From positions 86,578 to 143,775 of the forward strand of contig MFXP01000002.1 in assembly GCA_001787535.1 (NCBI GenBank): a DNA stretch of 57,198 bases, in the 5' to 3' direction. This document shows positions 6,797 through 14,677 of the stretch, piece after piece (position 1 is the stretch's first letter; each line of letters opens with the position of its first letter). A program made the translations under genes and the position numbers. The notes beneath the pieces are model-generated. The model was not told the DNA's origin. It saw nothing but the letters and a program-made list of their open reading frames with translations, and searched no databases. Source of the DNA: Candidatus Peribacteria bacterium RIFCSPHIGHO2_01_FULL_51_35 (GTDB lineage Bacteria > Patescibacteriota > Gracilibacteria > Peribacterales > Peribacteraceae).

Positions 6797-9694
6797 TTAT
6801 TCCCTCGGCAGGTCAACGTATTTCAGCCGAACGCTGCCAAGCTGCATCTGGAAGTTATCTTTGGCATGGAGCTTGAATTTGATGAGGAATTCCTGACCCG
6901 CAGTCCATGTCGGCGATCCCCCGAAGTTCAGCGTCGTCGTTGCCCAACCGGTGCTTGCAAAGTCGGTGGAGTCTCCCGTGATGGTCACAGGACTGCCATT
7001 CGTGTCGAAGACGGAAATGTCCATCTGGTTGTCGGCAGTGCTGGCAGAGGTGGAACGGAAGCGCACCACAATGGATCCTGTGCCCCACCGCACAAATTCC
7101 GATGAGAGAGTCTCGCGAAGAATGACGTCGTAGTCCTGCAGCGTGCTGAGGGAGCTTGTCCAAATGTAGAAGTTATGGAGGTTGGTGTTGTCATGGTCCA
7201 CTCTCAATTGTCCGACATTGCTTGTCGCGTCTCCCTGATAGGAGACGTGCTCGAATTCCGCATGATAGTTACTTTCCACGGTCTGTTCGCGGTCATCGGA
7301 ACTCAGTTGGCGGCGGTCGACAAGCGATGTAATGGCGCTGCCGTTGGTCACGGCTTCCGCCAAGCGGATATGGCTGTTTTTGGTTGGGAATTCACCGGGT
7401 GTGACGATGAGCCCTGTGGACGTGAAGAAGATGTAATTGGTCGCACTTGCGCGAAGCGCCACACTTCCCGATCCACCGAAGTGCGTACCTGAACCGCTGA
7501 TGCGGTAGGGACCCGCGGCGACGCTCACCGTCAGCCCCGCACCGGATGTCGTCTTCAAGTGCGTGGTGGCGCTGTCCGTGAGGTCCTCAATATTGATGCC
7601 ATTGATGAGGCCGGTCACCGTCAGGTTTCCCTGGATGCGGAGGTCGTCATTGAAATCAAAGCGGTCATTCGCAATGTCAAACGTAAGCGTTTGGTTAAGC
7701 GTAGTGCCGAACCGGAGCGTGACAGTGTCGACCCCCGTGTTGTTTGCATCAAGGGTGAAGCGGTCTTGGTCCGTGCCGCTGGGAACCTGCGATGTGCCAA
7801 GCAAGCCGCCGCTCTGCAGGAACGGAATGGCACCGCTTCCCGTGCCCACGTCCCTGCGGTCGACCATGTCGGCATTGAGGGCGGAAGGAACGGAAAGCAC
7901 GGGGGAACGGTCGACCGTGGGGTCATCGGCATTCCGATCCAGAATTTCGTAGGACGTATCCGATGCACCACTCGCCTTCACTTCCACTTGCAGGAAGAGG
8001 CTTGTGAGCGTGCTCACGGGCATGCTGTCGATGGTCGGAAGGGCGGTGCCGCTGCCAAGCTGTACCGAGAAATATCCGTTGCTGTCCGGCGTCACCGTGA
8101 ATACTTCGAACCACTGCGCGTAATTGCTGGCACCCGTATTGATGGACCCCGTTGCCGTCACATCGCCGGAAACGTAGTCGGCGCTCTTCCAGTAACTGAA
8201 ACGCACAAGATGCGCGGTGCTAATGGCTGTTCCGTTGCTGCTCAACAGATGCCCGTTATACACATGCTTGAGCGGCGCAGTGGTAGCGGCCAGCGTGTGC
8301 GGCAGCGTCCATGCACTCGCACTGAGTACCAGCGCAAACACCAGGAAGGCGATGAGGATGCGGCTGCGGCGCAGTATGTTTTTGCGAATGGAGGTATGGC
8401 GATGGCGTTTGGTTTTAGAGGTGTGCCGTATGGCGCGGGAAGCCCGCAGGAATTGCAGAACTCCTCGGCTCGACATCTGTTGCATCAGGCGATAGACCGA
8501 AACAATGAGGACAGAGAGTCCGAGCAACATGAGCATCCGGCTGATGATTTGCCGTGCCAAAGAAATGGGTTGCTCTTCGAACATCAAGAATGTTGCCGCA
8601 GGGTGCTGGACATCTTTTCTCAGGATAAAGCGGCCGAAAGAAATCCTCTTGGGTGCCTGCGGAATACTGACAATTGGCATCGGCTCCGGTTCTTGCACCT
8701 GTGGTTTTCCAGGTGTTTCAAACTCAAATTCATCCGGGACTTCGAACCGAGGTGGCTCTTTGGGTAAAATAGGCAATGTCGGTTTTTTCGGAGCAGAAGG
8801 ATGTTTTATTTCTCCTTCATTCGTTCGATTTCCCCGATGGCCGCCCGAATCCGTCCCTGCTCCACCGGCGGGTTCCGGTTCCACATCAGAATCGCCTGCC
8901 GCTGTTGCAGGCGGAGCAGAAACAATTTGGAAACTTGTGCTGGAAAGCGGCGCTTGATACCACGTCACATCGTTTTCATTCATGCGATAGCTGGTCGATG
9001 TCTGCGCTTGACCCGCTGCGTCGTTCGGGAATGACTCGTACAATGTGAACGAGGCGCTTTCCAGAGCGTAGGCCGGTTCAACGGAAAGCATCCATCCTGC
9101 AGCCGCGAACGCAACCAGAAGCAGAGCAGCCAGAGAGCCCGGGGGCGAAGGATTCTTGGACGAAGAGCCGCCGCCCTGTTCCTCGGTGGAATTGGGTGGC
9201 TGCACCTGGATTTGATGCTTCGGCGACGTTTCATTGTCTTGCAACTTATGCCGATGGGAAACCGTATCGGCGTAGTAAAAGCGCTCACGTTGAATGACGC
9301 GGCCAATGGTCGAACTCGATATTCTAATCCCGTGCGTATGCTCAAGTTCCAATTGTATCTTCTCTTTTCCCATCAGTGGGAATTTCGTTCGGTACTCTTT
9401 GATTAACCCAATAATGTGCGGCTCCACGTCCGACTCACGCACCGTGTGCGGACGGTGCGATTGTTCTTCGAGTGTGGAAAGGTCATTCGGGTCAAATCGT
9501 TTCAACCAGCGCCGAAACGTGGATTCGGAAATCCCAAACTGTTTGCCCACCGCCTTGGGGTCATTCCCATTCTCCAATGCAAAAAGAAACCACTGCAGCC
9601 GCTGCTGTGCCTGTGGGCTCAGGTTGGCACCCCCGGCTCGCTGGAGGAGTTGCTCTCTTGTCACCCGTTGCGAATTGAAATCCGGAGAACGCAC
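6797..9694 (-). CDS. Transposase-type HTH fused to membrane-spanning tail-fibre-like protein (paralogue C)
   Basis: This protein has 965 residues with a GTG start. Residues 15-140 match the DNA-binding half of IS481/IS3-type transposases: a first HTH with GKQFGISESTFRRWLKRF (50-67), then a second helical unit ending in ISSSTIGRVIQRERF. No DDE catalytic domain follows. A membrane segment lies at 187-207 and a STSFQIV module at 210-260, followed by a Pro/Glu-rich linker. A second membrane segment lies at 386-402, then a very basic stretch (RHTSKTKRHRHTSIRK), and a third membrane segment at 446-468. The remaining 500 residues are exported beta repeats like paralogues A and B, including NQTLTFDIANDRFDFNDDL. 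The fusion is continuous in one frame. It may be a domesticated DNA-binding domain in a membrane-anchored regulator, or an old gene fusion. Confidence 0.85.
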   Translation of the reverse strand: MRSPDFNSQRVTREQLLQRAGGANLSPQAQQRLQWFLFALENGNDPKAVGKQFGISESTFRRWLKRFDPNDLSTLEEQSHRPHTVRESDVEPHIIGLIKEYRTKFPLMGKEKIQLELEHTHGIRISSSTIGRVIQRERFYYADTVSHRHKLQDNETSPKHQIQVQPPNSTEEQGGGSSSKNPSPPGSLAALLLVAFAAAGWMLSVEPAYALESASFTLYESFPNDAAGQAQTSTSYRMNENDVTWYQAPLSSTSFQIVSAPPATAAGDSDVEPEPAGGAGTDSGGHRGNRTNEGEIKHPSAPKKPTLPILPKEPPRFEVPDEFEFETPGKPQVQEPEPMPIVSIPQAPKRISFGRFILRKDVQHPAATFLMFEEQPISLARQIISRMLMLLGLSVLIVSVYRLMQQMSSRGVLQFLRASRAIRHTSKTKRHRHTSIRKNILRRSRILIAFLVFALVLSASAWTLPHTLAATTAPLKHVYNGHLLSSNGTAISTAHLVRFSYWKSADYVSGDVTATGSINTGASNYAQWFEVFTVTPDSNGYFSVQLGSGTALPTIDSMPVSTLTSLFLQVEVKASGASDTSYEILDRNADDPTVDRSPVLSVPSALNADMVDRRDVGTGSGAIPFLQSGGLLGTSQVPSGTDQDRFTLDANNTGVDTVTLRFGTTLNQTLTFDIANDRFDFNDDLRIQGNLTVTGLINGINIEDLTDSATTHLKTTSGAGLTVSVAAGPYRISGSGTHFGGSGSVALRASATNYIFFTSTGLIVTPGEFPTKNSHIRLAEAVTNGSAITSLVDRRQLSSDDREQTVESNYHAEFEHVSYQGDATSNVGQLRVDHDNTNLHNFYIWTSSLSTLQDYDVILRETLSSEFVRWGTGSIVVRFRSTSASTADNQMDISVFDTNGSPVTITGDSTDFASTGWATTTLNFGGSPTWTAGQEFLIKFKLHAKDNFQMQLGSVRLKYVDLPRE

Positions 9695-10339
9695 AGGAGG
9701 TTGAAGTGGATGTTTGTGTAGGAGTTAATTAACTATTGACTATTGTACCTTAAAATCAGGTTCTTTACAAGATCTATCTGAACCCGCGGAGCCACCCGAT
9801 CTCCTCAAGCTCACTGAACCTGCAGAACTCCCTGATCTATCCGATCTCTCCGGGCTTCTTCGCATACGCGCCATATCCGCATAAAAGACGCGACCGGGCG
9901 AGGACTGTCTGGCCTACCGCATCCTGCAGATCATTCGGAGCTTCGTGATCATATGAGACCTGCAGATCCCGCAGATCTTTCTGATCTTTTGACATAAGCA
10001 CCGGTGTGCCTTCTCACAATCCTTCTCCAAAGCAATTTGTGTACGCATAGCTCCGTCCATGATTGCCTAAAAGGCAATTCCTATGAGGCACCAATCTTGG
10101 TTGGCGTGGGTAGGCTCGCTCTGCATTGTTTTTCTTGCAATAGGATCCTCATAACGAATGCAACACAAGATGAACTTATCCAGAGAACTTTCAAAACTAT
10201 TGCCCTACCAACTTCAAGCATTAAGACTGCACGAAAAAAATCGTAACGGCTTTGCGCTTTCTGCTCTCTGCTTTATGCTTTAACGTTTGCTTTTTGGCTC
10301 GCTCTGATACAATAAGATCCTCCATTCCCGTCCGTTGCC
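9695..10339. other. 645-bp spacer with 9-bp-period tracts and a small hairpin
   Basis: I see no convincing gene here. Minus-strand tracts at 9768-9853 and 9918-9990 show a rough 9-nt period (units such as GATCTGCGG, GATCTGCAG, GATAGATCA). A perfect hairpin, ATTGCCT-AAA-AGGCAAT, lies at 10062-10078. A TACAAT box for the minus-strand gene lies at 9742-9747, next to a TTAATTAA palindrome. The right end carries repeat copy A (10211-10282) and a TACAAT box near 10307 that could serve the SLH gene. Confidence 0.6.
10211..10282 (+). repeat. AAGACTGCACGAAAAAA / CTGCTCTCTGC repeat, copy A
   Basis: About 70 bp align closely with 13190-13260. Shared blocks include AAGACTGCACGAAAAAA, TCGTAA and TTTCTGCTCTCTGCTTTATG. 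In both copies the ACGA...TCGT segment can pair as a short hairpin, and its length and flanking bases vary between copies. Confidence 0.75.
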
Positions 10340-11377
10340 ATGATGCATGTACAAAAGCTAGGTCTCGCCGCTTTCGCTGCAGTCTGCATATTGAGCTATG
10401 CCGCACCCGCCTATGCACAAACTCCTTCATTTCAGGATGTGCCGCCGAAGCACCTGGCATTTGAAGCTGTGGAATACCTGAAACAACAGGGCATTATTGC
10501 GGGATATGCAGATGGCACATTCCGCCCCGACCAAAAGGTGAACAGGGCGGAAGCCGTAAAGATCCTCATCGCACCACTCGCGACTCCTCAGCAACTCGGC
10601 CAATTTGGCCCGACGACCGTGTACCAAGACATTCCATCCGGTGCATGGTATTTGCCATATGTGGAGGCGGCTCGGCAAGCATTTGGCATCGTCGACGGTC
10701 CTCCAAAAAAATCCATGTTCTACGGAGAACGAAATATCCAGAAAGCGGAGTTTTTAAAGATGCTTCTTATCGCAAACAAGGCCGATGCAGGCGCCTTCGG
10801 TGAAATCCGTTTGCCTCTCGCAACCGATGTAGCGAATCCCGATGAGTGGTATTACCCCTATATGCGTTACGCAATCTCTTCCTCACTGACGCTTGTCACG
10901 CAAAACGGTCTTTTGTCCCCCGGACGCGAACTGACTCGAGGAGACGTCGCACTCTTCATGCACCGCTATGCGATGTACAAAGAAGGCCGCCGCACGCAAG
11001 CGCTGCTGGATGAAGCGGAAACGGAGATCCATAACATCCTGTCTTCCCTTGACCTCAACGACATCGATCAAGCGGAATATGCCTCCGTCCGCAGCTTGCT
11101 GGCAGCGCGAGGCGCCCATGCCAGCAGGCCTGATGAAAGCATTGTGAAAGCGGCTGTCAAAACAACGGAAAGCTTCCGAGCCCTTGTTCGTGCATATCGC
11201 AGCGGCGTGAGCGGAGACTTGGATAACGTGATCACTCTTGCAGGGGAAGCCTGGAACTTGGCGGAACAGGCCAAAAAATTAGATATGGGGCTTGCGACGC
11301 TTGCAGATCAAGTGCAAGCAACCGCCAAGAACATGGCGGACAGCGCTCGTGCATTGAAGGCTGGAGGACAACCCTAG
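10340..11377 (+). CDS. S-layer homology (SLH) domain protein
   Basis: This exported protein has 345 residues with a signal peptide ending AYAQ near residue 26. Three SLH domains follow: FQDVPPKHLAFEAVEYL with GIIAGYADGTFRPDQKVNRA; a second starting VYQDIPSGAWYLPYVEAA and containing KAEFLKMLL; and a third with ATDVANPDEWYYPYMRYA and LTRGDVALFMHRYA. SLH triplets bind pyruvylated secondary cell-wall polymers in other bacteria. The C-terminal 130 residues are predicted helical and Ala-rich (SARALKAGGQP at the end) with no known domain. It probably anchors to the cell surface. It stands alone, between the periodic spacer and a hairpin repeat. Confidence 0.9.
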   Translation: MMHVQKLGLAAFAAVCILSYAAPAYAQTPSFQDVPPKHLAFEAVEYLKQQGIIAGYADGTFRPDQKVNRAEAVKILIAPLATPQQLGQFGPTTVYQDIPSGAWYLPYVEAARQAFGIVDGPPKKSMFYGERNIQKAEFLKMLLIANKADAGAFGEIRLPLATDVANPDEWYYPYMRYAISSSLTLVTQNGLLSPGRELTRGDVALFMHRYAMYKEGRRTQALLDEAETEIHNILSSLDLNDIDQAEYASVRSLLAARGAHASRPDESIVKAAVKTTESFRALVRAYRSGVSGDLDNVITLAGEAWNLAEQAKKLDMGLATLADQVQATAKNMADSARALKAGGQP

Positions 11378-11383
11378 CCATAA

Positions 11384-11481
11384 GCAGAGAGCAAATAGCG
11401 CAGAGCAGAGAACAAAAAAAATGTTCTGTGATACCATATAACTGCATTCTCTGCTCTCTGCTTTTTTGCTCTGCGCTTTCT
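11384..11481. repeat. Inverted AGCAGAGAGC-type repeat between SLH gene and riboflavin kinase
   Basis: The left arm carries AGCAGAGAGCAAATAGCGCA. The right arm carries the inverse, TCTGCTCTCTGCTTTTTTG followed by CTCTGCGCTTTCTGCT. Together they can form a long imperfect hairpin. The same sequence type occurs at 10250-10280, 13136-13170 and 13230-13260. Confidence 0.7.
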
Positions 11482-11489
11482 GCTACTCC

Positions 11490-11888
11490 ATGATCATGCA
11501 ACAACAATCAAAAATATTCACAGCGACTGTGGTGGCCGGCTCCGGACGCGGAAAAGAACTGCGTGTCCCCACGATCAATGTGGACATTTCTTCCGTTCCG
11601 AAAGAATGTGCTGAAGGTATTTATGCATGCTTCGTACGCATCGAAAATCACGTCTATAAAGCCGCAATGCATTACGGTCCTCGTCCGGTGTTCCGAGACA
11701 CGCCATCCTGCGAGGTGCACCTGATCGATGCAACGATTGCATCCTCTCCGACATTCGTAGACATTGAATCGATCAAGCGATTGCGTGACGTACAAACTTT
11801 CGATTCCGTTGAGAATTTAAAACACCAAATGATGCGGGATATCGCAGAGGCACGTGCTATTCTGGATACAACGACGGCGACTCTATGA
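11490..11888 (+). CDS. Stand-alone riboflavin kinase domain
   Basis: This is a flavokinase of about 132 residues, the C-terminal half of the usual RibF, which would phosphorylate riboflavin to FMN with ATP. The signature GKELRVPTINVD contains the PTxN motif for ATP and Mg binding. PKECAEGIYACFVRI, AMHYGPRPVF and CEVHLIDA follow in the order expected for the RFK beta barrel. No FAD synthetase domain precedes it, so FAD formation would need another enzyme. The ATG at 11490 is chosen because the upstream codons of the open frame come from the CTGC-rich repeat. Its stop overlaps the start of the next gene as ATGA, which suggests translational coupling. Confidence 0.85.
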   Translation: MIMQQQSKIFTATVVAGSGRGKELRVPTINVDISSVPKECAEGIYACFVRIENHVYKAAMHYGPRPVFRDTPSCEVHLIDATIASSPTFVDIESIKRLRDVQTFDSVENLKHQMMRDIAEARAILDTTTATL

Positions 11889-13225
11889 TCATGATCTTCA
11901 AAAAATTCTTTAAGCAACACAGCCTTGTGCGGTTGCTCTGGCATCGCTTGAAAGCAGACCTTGCTGCGTTATCGTACGGGTTTCCCGCGCGGAAATTGAC
12001 CGTCATCGGCATTACCGGCACAGACGGAAAAACGACGACCGTCGGCATGATCGTACATATTTTGAACGAATGCGGAATCCAAGCAGGTGCCCTCTCCACG
12101 GCGTTCTTCCAAGCCAAGGATCAGATTACATTCAATGCAACGCAGAAAACGTCGCCCTCGCCGTTCGCCATTCAAAAATTTCTGGCAGAACTCGTAAAAC
12201 ACGGATGCACCCATGCGGTCATCGAATGCTCCTCGCACGGACTTATTCAGGGCAGATTGAATCACACATATCCTCTGGTCGCGGGCATCACGAATATTTC
12301 GGAAGAGCACTTGGATTACCACGGAACGATGGACGAATATATTCGTGCAAAGGCTTTGCTTTTCCGAATGCTGCGGAAAAACGGAACAAAAGTCTTGAAT
12401 AGGGATGATCGGTCTTTTGCCTACCTCCGTACAGTTCCGACAAAGAATAGTGCCATCTATTCGCCTGCCCATCAATTGAAGGATGTGCGAGGAACATCTG
12501 CATCATGCAGAGCCGTTGCACACATCGATGGCACAGACCATGAACTTGCATTGTCCATTCCCGGCATCTTCAACCTGAACAATGCTCTCTGCGCCATTTG
12601 CTGCACCGTCGGCATTTTCGATCTGTCTCTTGAGCAGGCACTGCAGGCCTTGCAGCGCTACAAAGGCGTTCCGGGGCGGATGGAAAAAATTGATTGCGGA
12701 CAACCTTTTGATGTCTACGTAGATTTCACGGTCACGCCGCAAGCGTACCAAGCAACACTCACCGCACTTCGATCGACATTGCCGCATGGAAAGCGCCTTC
12801 TGACGCTCACCGGAAGTTGCGGAGACCGCATGCGCGAGAAGCGTCCCATGGTGGGGAAAATTTGCAGTGAACTCTCCGATGTCGTGGTGGTGACGAATGA
12901 AGATCCATACACGGAGGATCCGCAAAAAATCATTGACGAAGTTTGGGCAGGCGTTGATCAAAACAAAACGGAAGCGCACAAGATCTTCGACCGACGCGAT
13001 GCGATCAAATTCATCTTTTCAAAAGCACAGCCCGGTGATGCCGTCATCCTCTGCGCCAAAGGAAGCGACACGACAATGTGGACGGCGGAAGGACAAATTC
13101 CATGGAATGAACGCGAAATCGCTCGAGAACTTTTAAAGCAAATAGCGCAGAGCAGAGAGCAAAAAGCAAATGATGGAAATACCTTACTGACTTCAATCAT
13201 GAAGACTGCACGAAAAAATTCGTAA
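11885..13225 (+). CDS. MurE-like Mur ligase lacking the first domain
   Basis: This ATP-dependent amide ligase has 446 residues and the MurE pattern: GITGTDGKTTT (P-loop), ECSSHGL, HLDYHGTMDEYIRAKALLF with the Lys that is carbamylated in the family, and GRMEKIDCGQPFDVYVDF. The C-terminal domain carries LTGSCGDRMREKRP and NEDPYTEDP where the DNPR-type motif for the third amino acid lies. Only about 37 residues precede the P-loop, so the UMP-binding first domain of canonical MurE is missing. VDFTVTPQA also differs from the usual VDYAHTP. The last 29 residues, ending SIMKTARKNS, are encoded by the dispersed repeat at 13136-13225. It probably adds an amino acid to a peptidoglycan precursor; the substrate is uncertain. 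Confidence 0.83.
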   Translation: MIMIFKKFFKQHSLVRLLWHRLKADLAALSYGFPARKLTVIGITGTDGKTTTVGMIVHILNECGIQAGALSTAFFQAKDQITFNATQKTSPSPFAIQKFLAELVKHGCTHAVIECSSHGLIQGRLNHTYPLVAGITNISEEHLDYHGTMDEYIRAKALLFRMLRKNGTKVLNRDDRSFAYLRTVPTKNSAIYSPAHQLKDVRGTSASCRAVAHIDGTDHELALSIPGIFNLNNALCAICCTVGIFDLSLEQALQALQRYKGVPGRMEKIDCGQPFDVYVDFTVTPQAYQATLTALRSTLPHGKRLLTLTGSCGDRMREKRPMVGKICSELSDVVVVTNEDPYTEDPQKIIDEVWAGVDQNKTEAHKIFDRRDAIKFIFSKAQPGDAVILCAKGSDTTMWTAEGQIPWNEREIARELLKQIAQSREQKANDGNTLLTSIMKTARKNS

Positions 13226-13260
13226 GTGCTCTGCATTTTCTGCTCTCTGCTTTATGCTTA
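13190..13260 (+). repeat. AAGACTGCACGAAAAAA / CTGCTCTCTGC repeat, copy B
   Basis: This is the second copy of the 10211-10282 repeat. It overlaps the 3' end of the Mur ligase gene, whose TAA stop lies inside it, and reaches the start codon of rnhB. An inverse AGCAGAGAGC segment lies at about 13151-13160, so a hairpin is possible. Confidence 0.75.
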
Positions 13261-13961
13261 ATCCGATCATCGCGGGAATTGATGAAGCCGGCAGAGGAGC
13301 GCTCGCTGGTCCCGTGGTTGCCGCTGCTTGTGTGATTCGATCCTCCCTGATTCCTCGAAAAACTCCTTGTATCTCCTGGTCTCCGGTACGTACGAAAAGA
13401 CAGCAAGGATTTTGTTTGATTGCAGACAGCAAAAAATTGACACCGGAACAAAGGGAATCTTCTTTCTTGTGGATCAAAAAAAATTGTCTGTTTGGCATTG
13501 GAATGTCACCCGCAGATCACATCGATCAGCATGGAATTTTAGCTGCAACCGAGCGTGCCATGCAGGAAGCCATTCGATCTCTGGCGCAGATCATCACGCC
13601 AACCTATTTACTGGTGGATGGTCGTGATAAGTTCTGGTTCGATTATTCGCACACATCCATTATTCGCGGCGATGAATCGGAAGCATGCATAGCCGCTGCA
13701 TCCATCGTAGCCAAAGTAACCCGCGATCATCTGATGATTGAAGCATCGAAAGATTTTCCCGGCTTCGCATTCCATCAGCACAAGGGCTACGGAACGGAAG
13801 ACCACTTCCGATCGCTCGAAAAGCACGGGATGTGCTCACTCCATCGTCGGACTTTTCTTAAAAATACGCAGCTGATAGCTCACGCTCTTGAAGAAGAATC
13901 CTTGCCCAACCAGAACCAGAGTACGATGCCAACAATGAGCAGCGGAATCGTAAGCAATTGA
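13254..13961 (+). CDS. rnhB: Ribonuclease HII
   Basis: The enzyme cleaves the RNA strand of RNA-DNA hybrids and removes misincorporated ribonucleotides. The N-terminal GIDEAGRGALAGPVVAA holds the Asp-Glu metal ligands and the GRG substrate-sensing motif. LLVDGRDKF and ESEACIAAASIVAKVTRDHLM supply the further acidic residues and the family signature. HKGYGTEDHF is the usual C-terminal motif. At 235 residues it is slightly longer than typical. The last 25 codons or so overlap the 3' end of lgt on the other strand by 82 bp. The start lies at the edge of the dispersed repeat and has no Shine-Dalgarno motif. Confidence 0.95.
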   Translation: MLNPIIAGIDEAGRGALAGPVVAAACVIRSSLIPRKTPCISWSPVRTKRQQGFCLIADSKKLTPEQRESSFLWIKKNCLFGIGMSPADHIDQHGILAATERAMQEAIRSLAQIITPTYLLVDGRDKFWFDYSHTSIIRGDESEACIAAASIVAKVTRDHLMIEASKDFPGFAFHQHKGYGTEDHFRSLEKHGMCSLHRRTFLKNTQLIAHALEEESLPNQNQSTMPTMSSGIVSN

Positions 13962-14677
13962 CCGTAGCTGAGCTTCAAGACCAAAAGATCGATGAGCGGA
14001 TGCGTTTGATAGCGCAAATACTCGAGCAAGAACCGGAGCACACCATACAAAATAAGGAACAGTGCGAATGTTCTGCCAGGACGAATGGGACGGACATTGT
14101 GAAGATGCCAGAACGCAACGCCTGCAATCAGCAGATCTTTGAATACGGCATAGATCTGCGTGGGGTGACGCAGACCTTCGGCACCCGGTATTTCAATGCC
14201 CCAGGGGAGTGTGGTGACGATGCCGTAGAGTTCCTGGTTGATAAAGTTGCCGAAACGCCCGAATGCAAGACCAATGGCAACGGGGACGACGCCGACGTCG
14301 GCAAGCGCACGAAGGTCGACGTGGTGACGGCGACAGTAGAGAACAAGTGCAATCAAGACTCCCAAAAAACCTCCGTGCGAGGACATACCTCCGTTCCAAA
14401 CCGCAATGATGTCTTGAGGATGGGACAGAAAATACAGCGGCTCGTAGAAGAGGACGTAACCAAGCCTTCCGCCAATGATCACGCCAAGGACGGACACGGA
14501 AACGATGGATGCCCATTGGTCGCGGGAAAGATGCAGCCCACGCTCCTTCTGCAAGCGTGGAAGAAGGATGAGTGCAAGGACGAAAGCAAGCAAGTACATA
14601 ATGCCATACCAGTGGATGGCGAATCCAAACAGATCAAGAAAAACGGCGCGTGAGGGGAAGAAGGAAATCATAGACAT
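13880..14677 (-). CDS. lgt: Prolipoprotein diacylglyceryl transferase
   Basis: This integral membrane enzyme (265 residues) moves diacylglycerol from phosphatidylglycerol to the lipobox Cys of prolipoproteins. GLAFGRFGNFINQELYG contains the family signature, and HWYGIMYLLAF, GGRLGYVLFY and GGMSSHGGFLG are further conserved segments. About seven membrane segments are visible. Its start overlaps the end of the upstream membrane protein gene by 10 bp, so the two are probably co-transcribed. Likely substrates in this window are the lipoproteins at 21588-22574 and 27107-27622. Confidence 0.97.
   Translation of the reverse strand: MSMISFFPSRAVFLDLFGFAIHWYGIMYLLAFVLALILLPRLQKERGLHLSRDQWASIVSVSVLGVIIGGRLGYVLFYEPLYFLSHPQDIIAVWNGGMSSHGGFLGVLIALVLYCRRHHVDLRALADVGVVPVAIGLAFGRFGNFINQELYGIVTTLPWGIEIPGAEGLRHPTQIYAVFKDLLIAGVAFWHLHNVRPIRPGRTFALFLILYGVLRFLLEYLRYQTHPLIDLLVLKLSYGQLLTIPLLIVGIVLWFWLGKDSSSRA

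Noticed and set aside
10004-10246. 80-codon plus-strand frame in the spacer before the SLH gene
   Set aside because: Cys/Ser-rich, no promoter or conserved pattern, and its end lies in the dispersed repeat.
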